A stretch of 64,000 nt of DNA from the NCBI RefSeq assembly GCF_000234665.1, contig NC_018334.1, positions 496,001 through 560,000 of the forward strand. The letters are read 5' to 3'. Position numbers and translations under genes: made by a program. Below are positions 50,301 to 60,000 of this stretch, piece after piece (the first letter of the stretch is position 1; each line of letters begins with the position of its first letter). The notes beneath the pieces are model-generated. The model ran no database searches. It was not told where the DNA came from and was given only the letters and a program-made list of their open reading frames with translations. This DNA is from Leishmania mexicana MHOM/GT/2001/U1103 (Eukaryota > Euglenozoa > Kinetoplastea > Trypanosomatida > Trypanosomatidae).

Positions 50301-52355
50301 CACAGTGTGTCGAGTGCCAACGGCAAACCGGCGGAATAGTGTGTGCAGAGCACCCATGACAGAAATCTAAAAAGGGGGATAAAAAAGATGATGAGACAAA
50401 GTCAGCAACAAGACACGCAAAACGGTTCGCGGAGACGTCGTATGCGGACTTCCCGTGCAGAGGGGGAAGGAGAGACGATCCCTCGTCACTCTCGTCAGTG
50501 GTTGCTGTTGTTTCGCTCTCCATCGGCGTTGCCGTGCATACCTTCCTCTACGCGCCAACAATAGAAAAAAATGAGGAGGAGGAAGAATAAGCTATCAAAA
50601 GTCCGTACAGAGAGAGAGAGACGGAGGGAGGGAGGGGAGGGGAGGGGGAGGGGGAGGCCAAGAACGGAATACAAAGGAGTCGTCCGTCGCAGGAGCGACT
50701 CCGTCAGAAGGCAGGCACAGCACACTGCAACGGAATCACGCTCACAGACACAGACACGCAAATGGTGAGAAGAAAAAAAGGACGCAGGGGAACTCGACAG
50801 GCTGTGGTAGTAAAACCAAGAGCATGTCACACACAGTAGAGGGATAGAGAGATAGAAAGAAAGCATATCGGGACGAAGGAGCCCGTCGGATGAGCGCACG
50901 AGTCGAGTGGCCGGCCACCTCCCCTCCACCTTGCCACTCATACGCCTGTGTCGCTAACATGAAGGGCAGCGACAGAGAGTCGATATCCACTCAGCCCCCG
51001 TTTCCCCTTTTTCTCTTTCACTTTCTCTTCGTTTTTTTTCCCGTGTGCCCTCTCTCCCACCAAGCACGCCCTCTTTGACTCACACTATTTTCTGTGTTGT
51101 TGGCGTTTACTTGATGATGCAGCCGACTGCCCATCCACATCTCCTTTTCTTTTTTTTTGCTGGACTTCAAAGTTTCCGCGAGACGCACGGTCGTTGTATC
51201 TCCGCCATACATCGCGCCCGCCTTTCTCTCTCTCTCTCCCCCCCAATCACACGAACGGCGCGGCACGCAGCATGTCCAACAACAAAGAGCAACGAGCGGG
51301 TCTCTTGAAAGCGAGAAGGACAGGGTCAATACAAAGAAAAAAAGGAAAGAGCACAGAAGAAGCGGCATGAACATGCTCGCGAGATGACGTGCGAATGCCT
51401 GCTTGCTTGTTTGCTTGTTGGGGGGGGGGGCGGCGGCAGGGGCGGCGGAATCACGAGACACACAGCAAGTCAAGAAGACATTTCTCAAGGTCGCCCACAC
51501 CTTCTTTTTTTTTCATTCCGTATCTCGCTAAACATGTTTTTTTGTGGTTGTTTGTTTGTTGGCGTTGGAGGGGAGGAGGGGGAGGGGAAGAGGTCGCTTG
51601 AGTCGACCTAGAGAGCGCACCAAAACAAAATGCCCAACGACAGCGGCACGCACTAAAGTACTAGAGTAACGCAGGTCCTCCCCCCTCTCTCTCCCCAAAT
51701 CGCTCAGACGGGGAAAACGCAGAGTCAACTAAAGCGCTCACGCGACGAAAGGAAAACACAGAAAGGCAAGTAAGGCAAAAAGGGAGGGGGGAGAAGGAAG
51801 GCTAAATCTGTGCCGTGCATGAGGAATCACTGCTCGACTCTCTCGGCTTCACCTTTTCATTTGGCCACTCGCACTCCGTGTTCGCCAGAAAACAGGTAAG
51901 CACAAAGCAGCCACAACACCGAAGAGAAGCGAACGACGATGGCGATGCCCTCATAGTCTGTTGCACGCCTCTGCTGCTTCTCTCTTGTTGTTGTTGCTTG
52001 GTTTCCTCTACACTTGCATGACAGCTCTCAGTGCCGTCATCGCATCGGTGTACAGCAAGCACGCATGCATGCGTGCACACAGAGAGAGAGAGTGGGGCCG
52101 AGAGCGAAAGACCCCAACGCGGGGACCAAATTACGCATGGACAAACCATAACCATAACAGACATGCGGAAAACAAAAAAAAACACTAAAGTATGGCATGT
52201 AAACAGAAAAAAGAAAAGCAACCCAGCATGCCAGCCAGCATACCAGCCAGCCAGTGTCCACCCACCGTATTGGGGCACCGGGAGAACACGACAGAAAACA
52301 ACAAATTACATAAAACACACCGACGACCACAACGACGACGATAGCGAGAGAGAGA

Positions 52356-52403
52356 GATGGGATGGGATGGGATGGGATGGGATGGGATGGGATGGGATGG
52401 GAT
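52356..52403 (+). repeat. (GATGG)9 tandem repeat, G-quadruplex-prone
   Basis: Nine perfect copies of GATGG plus a trailing GAT. On the plus strand this gives eight GGG runs separated by AT, a textbook short-loop G-quadruplex pattern; transcripts from the minus strand would read CCATC repeats. Confidence 0.9.
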
Positions 52404-54190
52404 CGCCAAGAGGCGAACGAGGCGGTCAATGAAAAAGAAGAGCACACGAGGAGGCAGCCATCTTTTTTTTTCTGCGTGTTGTTTATTTCGTTGGAGGGCC
52501 TTCGCGGAGCCGTTCGAAGCAACAAGGAAAGACAACGGAAAGCCGTGTGCACGCGTAGAGGTCCATCTCTACGTGAGATGATCCAGCTCTTCACCTTCTG
52601 CTATCCCGTTGTGCTCGCGTTCGTGCCGTATTGTTTGCGTCGTATCTTGCTTTCCTTCACTCACTCCCAGGTGGAGGGGGTGCCTCGCCAGCGTCGCCCA
52701 TTTTCTGGGGTATCACCCCCTAGTCACCCGTGTGCGCACGGACCAAGAGACTCCGTCTTGCGCACATGAAACCTTTCCCTGGGACTGTAAAAAAAAACGC
52801 ACAAGCGAAAAGGCAGTAAGCTGGACGTCATCAAGCACATCGACAAAGGCGCAGCATTCACCGATGACACCCGACCTTCGCATACTTCAAGAAAAAAAAG
52901 AGGCACACACGCGCACGGGAGCATACAACGAGGCATAGAAAGAATGAACGACAGATGGAAGGCGGGAGATGTGTGCACACGGGTAGAGACGAGCGGTTCG
53001 CTGCTGTAGTGACGGAGCCTGAAAAGGAAAGACCGATCGGAAGAGGTGAGACAACGTGGGAGCAGGCAGCGCGGTCGAGACCTCAAGCAAGGGGTTGAAA
53101 AGCAAGAGAGAGCATATGCATATATATATATGTGTGTGTATGTGTGTGGACAAAGTACAGAAAAGTTAAACCCCGTACTAAAGTGTTCGATGATGCGGAT
53201 GGGGGGCGACGAGCCCTGCATGAACCAACGTGAGGATCGACTTTGTAGGAAGGAGTGTGCCCCGCCCGGGGCACAGCATGAAAGAGTCATCACGAGCATT
53301 TCCCTAATACCTAGAGCACGCCCATAAAAAAAGAAGGGAGACAAAAAAAAGTCGGCCTGAGGAGATGCTCAACCAGAAAAGAAAAGCAAGAGTGACGCAC
53401 GAGAAGGGAGTGGAGGCTGCCCTGCACCCACGGCGCGTGTTTTACGCTGCGTCTCTGCCTGTGTTGACGTGAGCGAGGGGGAAAAAAGGCGATGGAGACA
53501 AGCAAGTAAAGGGAGAGGCGAGGGAGGAGGGCGATTCGGGGCCCCTACGAGCGCTATCTGCGCCCGCTCCGCCGTTGGCTGCGTGCGCGCAGGCCACTGG
53601 GGAACACATGACAGGAGAGCACAGGGAAAATGCATTTCAAGATAGAAGAGAGAAAAAGAGTCCCCCTCCGCCGCCCCCATTCTTGTAAAATGGGGAAACA
53701 AAAAAGAGAGCGAGGGCGGTGGCGGTGGCGGGCGGCGCAGGCTTAAGTAACCATGTGAGCAGCGAAGCACACAATAGTCTACAAAGAGAGCAGGCAAATG
53801 ACTGCGCGGGAATCGAGTCGGAAGAGCACAGAGACGAAAGCGTAGCAGGAGAAGCGGCAAAAGAAAATATGCCGCGGCTGAATGCGGCCACCTTCACACC
53901 AGAGACTCCCGTTACCAGAGTCACACCGGGGAAGCCATCGTTTCTTCAAACTCCTGAGCTTTCGCCTTGCCTTTGGACAACCTCGCCTCATTCTCGCCAC
54001 CGTACCCTCCATGATCTCCTTTGTGAGGTAAGGTGCACGCCTCCGCACTAGACGCATCTGCATCGGAAAGTTTCTCTGTGTGGGGCCGCCCGCGCACCGG
54101 CGTAGAGTCGTAGCGGGGGGTGGGGGTGGGGGTGGGATTGACTCAGCACGGACGAAAAAAAAATGTGCACGCGGCCGAGAAAAGAGACAG

Positions 54191-54212
54191 GCACACACAC
54201 ACACACACACAC
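54191..54212. repeat. (CA)n microsatellite
   Basis: A CA dinucleotide run of about 22 bp in the gene-free region. Confidence 0.85.
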
Positions 54213-54630
54213 GCAAGCGGTGACAAGTACGCACAAACCCCCGAAACAACAACAAAAAAAAGAAACGAAAAAAGAGTAGTGGTAGGTGGTGGGTGGTGGG
54301 TGGACGAGGAGCAGAGACGGAAGCATGTAGCAGCACAAGCACTGCAGAGAGACGCGCTCGCGGAGGAGGAGGGGGGGGGTAAAACCAAAAAGGGAGCGAG
54401 GCGGAACAGCAACGAAGCCCTCAAGGCGAAAGGGAAAGCCGAAAATGAAAAGAAAACTGTAAACAGCAAAACAAGAAGCCATCACACTTCATAAGGCAAG
54501 AGAGTGGAGGCGCGGCACCTTATATATAAAGAGAGAGAGGAGGAGGAGGGGGAAGAGCGGACACCTGTCCAATGACAGACAACCCTAGTTCTTTCGTGTC
54601 CTGGTGAGCCCCACGTATGCAAGTCATGGG

Positions 54631-54712
54631 GCGCACGTCTGCATTCACGCCTGCGCCCCCGGCCGACCGTGAATGAAGGCTAACCCGTGCAGGCGTGAAT
54701 GCAGACGTGCGC
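54631..54712. repeat. 24-bp perfect inverted repeat with 34-nt loop
   Basis: The arm at 54631-54654 (beginning GCGCACGTCTGC) is the exact reverse complement of 54689-54712 (ending GCAGACGTGCGC). The 34-bp centre is unrelated. RNA from either strand could fold into a stable hairpin. No flanking gene explains it. Confidence 0.9.
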
Positions 54713-56114
54713 ACAGGAAATAACGGGCGAAGAGGAGCGGTTGCAATGTTTCTCTTTTTCTTTTTTTTATTCGTCGCTGCGCCTACGGAACATCAGACTT
54801 CGTATTCCACTACGTGAGCGTTTCGCGCAGAACGTCTCCGTCATGAATGGAGACGCGCACGGTGCTGTGGGCGCACGCAGCCCGCACGCACACACACACA
54901 CACACATGTACTTCGCTTGGATTATGTCCCCCTCCCAGTGCGCTATGAGGACGGTGCATGTAAAAAAAAGCAAGCCTACCCCCGCTCCCCGATAAGCAAG
55001 AGGAGAATCGATTCGGGCAGCAATCAATGACAACCAGTCAGTCGCAAGACAACGCCAACATCTAGAAGGGAGATGCCGAGCAGCAGAGAAAACGGCCAGC
55101 ACACGCACACACACAAAAACGCGATAGAGGAAACGCGCTACACATGGGGAAGGAATAATCCGCATGAGAATGAAAGCAGAACGGGCAAAACACTGGCGAG
55201 GTCGGGGAACGAGGAGATGTGGAGAGGAGAAGAGGTTTGGCACCCCTTCAATGCATCGGTGAAGGCACAAACAAAAGAAAAACGGACCAGTACCCAAAGT
55301 AATAACCAAAATAATAATAAACACCAGCAACTTTGTGCAGCTCTGTCGACTGCACATGTGTGCTGCTTGATAGTTCTCGAGTTCGCGTCTTCTGACCGTT
55401 TTCCCGGCACTGTCAACGCCGCCTTTTTTTTTGACTTTTCATTTTTTTGTGTCATTTTGGCGGTCTCTTTCCTCCCTGTAGCACAAAGATGGATCGAGCA
55501 CCGAGGGAGGTGAAGGGAAAGGAGAGCACGGGGGTCCTGAAGAGCCGCTACGAGACATGATGGGTGGAGACACGCCACACAGTCAGCCACCCCGGCCGTC
55601 AACAGAGAGAGCACACATGAGTGTTTGGTACAACCAAGACAGAGAACGAGAGAGTCGAAGATGTACACTGGGGCAAGACAAAGATAGACCGTAAAAGCAA
55701 AACGAAGAGAGAAAGATGTATGGGAAACAACAGCTGCATCCGCAGCTGAGCCGATAAATAGGAGCAACGAAAAAAAAAAGCGCTTCATTCAACGAGCGTG
55801 CCAGGACGGGGCCACACCGCCTCACCTCCCCGTACACACATGTACAGAATATAAATGCGTTCCGCATTCGCATGACTACCCTGTTTGCGCGCGCGTTCTG
55901 TTTTCTGCCAGCTCATGGATTAGCATCCTTGTGCGCGCTTTGCCGAGACGCGCATGTGAGCGGGTAGCCATATCGTGTGTATGCGTACACATAGAAGGGG
56001 ATGAGGAGGAGGAGGGGGGGGTGCGTCACTGAGAGGCATCGAATGACGGTACAAAGCGAAAAAAAAAAGAAGAGAGGAGAGGAAGAGACCGAGGAACCAT
56101 TCCCAAAACAAAAA

Positions 56115-56232
56115 CAAAACGCAATATACATATATACATATACAGAAACCTTTATAGATATATCTGTATATAGAGGTAGACATACATATACATGCATGTA
56201 CATATATGTATATGCATACATGCATGTACGCA
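56115..56232. repeat. AT-rich island with ATACAT/ATGCAT units
   Basis: About 115 bp of nearly pure A/T with repeated CATATA, TACATG and ATGCATGT motifs and overlapping small palindromes, in the 3' flank of the cold-shock-like gene. Confidence 0.7.
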
Positions 56233-56660
56233 GTCGACTTCGAGAAAGCCGCCAGGAAGCGAGTTTGGGGCACAGAGGCAGAGAGCAAGGAAGGCTGAGC
56301 AAGACGCAGAGAAACGTACAAGAAAAAAAGCTGTTGGCACAACACGATAAAAAAGCAGCACTGCTACAAAAGTATGGAAGAGCTACATGCGTTTCGGCGG
56401 TGCTCCGCAGTACCACAGAGGGAGGAGGACCGGAGAATACACCCTCCAGTGGGGGGGAGGCGGAGACCGACAACGAAAGGGCAAAGCCAAAGACATGAGC
56501 TGAGATATAACGATGAGAAAACACTTACAAGCATCAGAAGGAGAGGCGGGACAGGGAGGGCTCCCGCATCTGCAGAGCACAGAGAAAGACCAACCGGCAA
56601 GAGACGAGATTTGGGGGCACCGAACTGAAGAAAGAAGATTATCCGAGCACAACAGTCGCG

Positions 56661-56683
56661 CACACACACACACACACACACAC
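56661..56683. repeat. (CA)n microsatellite
   Basis: A CA dinucleotide run of about 23 bp. Confidence 0.85.
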
Positions 56684-56877
56684 GCAATGAAGACCGCACC
56701 TACAAGACACCATAACGAGCGCCCGCATCGGCAGGCAAGAAGCGCAAGCAGACGATATCCGCGACAAAGAATAAGAAGAGATAACCGCACTGCGGACGCG
56801 CAGGAAACGAAACAGGAAAAGAAAAGCTGAATACGAGCCTTGAAAAAGACTACTGCCCACCACAACAAGAAAGTCAT

Positions 56878-56913
56878 GGGAGGGAGGGAAGGAGGGGAGG
56901 GAGGGAGGGAGGG
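56878..56913. repeat. GGGA-type purine repeat
   Basis: Repeated GGGA/GGA units on the plus strand, pyrimidine-only on the transcribed-sense minus strand, about 100 bp beyond the stop codon of the 57014-62764 gene. Confidence 0.75.
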
Positions 56914-57013
56914 CAGCAACGGCCAACAGCGAAACGTCAGCCGCAACGAAAATGCGCCACTGCAGCACCAATGCGAAGACTCGATTGCACCTACACGCAT
57001 CCACTCAAATCGT

Positions 57014-60000
57014 CTACGAGGACCGCCAGTTTCGCGGGGAGGGGTGCCACTGAGATGAAGCCTGCGGTGAGGCCGACATGGCTGCCCCGTTCGGTGCAGC
57101 TTGCACAGATGAAGAGATGGGAGGCGGTGAAGGTGCAAAGAGCGACTGGGCAGGCGCCAGAGCAGGGCTAGGGGCCCACATGAACGGCTGCTGGCCAGTA
57201 CCCATGCCGACCCCGGCGCCTATACATGGGTTCGGGTAGAGGCCTCTGCTCTCCGGTGCAGCACGCAACCCAGTCGCCGCCTGCAGGACAGCCGTGTTGT
57301 TAAAAAACATGAAGACGAGATTCGAAGCCTCATGCTGCTGCTGGGAAAGAGTGGTATTGCCTGCATGACCGAGGGTGACACGGATAGAGGTCCGTTGGCC
57401 TCCAGAGGGGGTGCTGCGCTGGATCTGCTGTTGCAGCGGCGACCGCTGCTGCGGCTTGGGATATGGAAGCGACTGCGACGGCGCTGCGTTGTCCTGAATC
57501 CACGGCGAAGACAGGTCGCTGACGAGGCTCTGCGGCATCGGCACCGGGTGAGAGAGCGTCTTGAAGGTGTTGATACTGCGCCTGCTGCTCTTGTTCAGCT
57601 TTGAGTCCGACTTTCTCTCCATCGATGTTCTCGACAAGGGCTGCGAGACCTGCTGACTCTCCGGCGGCACCAGGGTAAACGGAAACACATTGCGGCCATT
57701 CGCTGGGCTGCATGAGTCGCAGCATTTTCTACCGTGCACCGGGGGCGCAGTGCTGATCGAAGTCTTCTTGTCGAAGGTAGCCACAAGGTTGTGGTAGAAT
57801 TCGCTGTCGGTGTTCTTCGTGTGGCCATGCGCCGGCACATTACCACCCGCTCTACGTGCAGCCGATGAGAAAGGGACTTGCCGTCCTTCAGCTGTTTGCA
57901 CCGAACCATGAAAAGGCAGATGTGCGTTACTGCCAGACGTCGGAGGCTCCCCGGCCACGGGTATGGCAGACGGCACCTCTGCGAGGCAGGGAGATGCGGG
58001 ATCACTGCTCGCACCTCGCGGGACGGAGACGGCCTTGATCTTGAGTTCTTTCACTGTGTCGCATGGCAGCGCGATGATGGTGACACCACGTGGCACCTGC
58101 GCTGCCAGCTTTGGGGGTAGGCTGGCCACTTCCACCATCACGAGTGCAGGCACAGCGTTGTCCTTTAGCAGCATTTGCTGGCCGTCGGCACTGCTTCTCT
58201 TCTTGTACGCGCCGGTTCGCGGGCGAGCACTATCGCCATTACCGTTGCTCTCATCCTGTGTCAGGTGCGTTGTGCCGGTCTGACCACTATTGCCGTCATG
58301 CATCGGCGGCTGTGACAACAAAGGGTTCGCCTCACGACCGACTGGATCTCCGCGATTGCTGTGGTTGCCCGTTGCGCTCCGTGAGCCACTGGCCTCCGCA
58401 ACACCCTCATCTTCCTCCATGCCGCGCAAAGAGTTGCTATCGAGCTCACCAACGGCGGAAAGAGGCACCACCTTCGGCACAAGCGCAGCGGCACCGAGGC
58501 TGGCACCGCCACCGCTCATCTGGCTCGGTGTCGCTGCCGCTGCGGTGATTTTCGCGCTGTGGTGAGGAATCAATTTGAAGTCTGTCTTGTGCATCATAAT
58601 ATCCTTCACACTCTCGTTCGCTATCTTGAGGTTGAACACCTCCGTCCAGTCAGGTGCTGGACCGGGGTTCGAGTCTGGGATCGTGTTGCCCGAGGGCGTC
58701 GTCGTCGCGTTCGAATCCTTTTCATCCTCATCGCTGCCACCGCCGCTGTTCGAGCGCACAGGCACCTCAGATAACTCCGCGTCGTCACGCGAGCGGGAGT
58801 CAGAGAAGTCACCGTTGACCAGCAAAGGTGCAGCTGCCTGTGCTATAGCGGCAGCGCTGCCAATGCTTAGTTCACGGTTGCGGTGGCCTTCATAGCCTTT
58901 GCGAGCAGCCGTATTTGAATGTGCCAAAACTGGCACATTGCTGCCACCGGTCACTGCTGCCGCTGCCCCTGCTGCTGGCCTTTCGTTGCCGTGACAGTGG
59001 TCCTTGTCAGCCTTGCGACCGGCTCCACAGCCGCTAAAGGAAGAGATTGAGGGTTCATCCATGTCGCCAGACAAGCCAAGGTCCTTGCAGTCGCCAAAGA
59101 AGTCGGTCAGTATCGGGCCACTCGCTCGGCCGCAGCTGTCCTTCCGATCATCGATGCTGTTTTGCAGCGCCTGACTGTGGCTGCCGGTGTTGTGGGCACT
59201 GCTCTGCGCCGGGTTTGTCGCAGTCGCAGACGTCGTTGTCACGTTGCGTGAGTGACACCCACTCGTCTGCGTGACGGTGCCACCAGTGTTGCCGTGGCCG
59301 CTCGTCACATCGTTCTTGCTGCTCGTCAGCCCGCCGCCAGAGAAGGCGCTTGGGTCCGTGTCCAGGTGATTGTTGAACGCATTCTTCAGGGATGTGCCGT
59401 TTCCCAGACTTTCCACCTCCTCTGCGGCCGGCACGCTTGGCTCCGTCGCCTTCATCGTCGTCTCGTCGAAGATGTCACACTTTTTTGCCGGCGCTGGCGT
59501 GGCCGGTGTGATCGCGGGTGCGCCTGGTTTGCCCTGCAACGCCCTCTGATCCTCTCTATCCATGGCCAGAAATGTGGCGGTGATGCTGCCTGGATGGACC
59601 ACATCTAGCAACTGTGGGCCGCCGCGTAGGGCTTCCTTGGCGCCTGTACACATCGGCTCCTTGGTGCTGGCATCGCTCACCTGAGCGCCAGTTGCCGCAA
59701 CAGTATTGGGCATTGCGCTCCCGTTCTCCGTTGCGCTTGTGCTCTGCGAGATGTCGACACCACCCTTGGTAGCGGTGGTGGTGGCCGGGGCGCTGCGCAC
59801 CGCTGCTCGGTCGGTTGTCGCCCCACTCCTCGTCGATGCCACAGTTGTCTGGGATGGAATCGGCCCCGTCTTCGGCGGCACACACACGATGACAAGCTCA
59901 CTCTGACCCTCGACAGAGTTCGGAATGGCCGCTGAGGGAATAACAGCCATGTCGGTCCACTGCACAGAGACCCCGCCCACGCGACTCTGCGGCACGCCGC

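Larger units (their letters stand above)
47313..57013. other. Gene-free 9.7-kb region
   Basis: I find no credible protein gene on either strand: the longest frames are about 200 codons, of biased composition, with no known motif and often GTG/TTG starts. The plus strand is strongly purine-rich throughout, with poly-A, GGGA and CA microsatellites. Specific elements are listed separately: (GATGG)9, a 24-bp perfect inverted repeat, CA runs and an AT-rich island. Being transcribed right to left, it may contain a very long 3' UTR for the 57014-62764 gene. No tRNA B-box or rRNA was recognised; snoRNAs would be missed by eye. Confidence 0.6.

Noticed and set aside
52356..52403. Telomere-like repeat
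   Set aside because: The unit is GATGG, not the TTAGGG of trypanosomatid telomeres, and the locus is internal.
49900..55788. Several 180-220-codon minus frames in the gene-free region (for example 49900-50523, 52724-53344, 53779-54342, 54767-55357, 55138-55788)
   Set aside because: They are Ser/Leu/Phe/Cys-rich translations of pyrimidine-rich DNA, overlap one another in different frames and contain microsatellite-encoded runs; they look non-coding.
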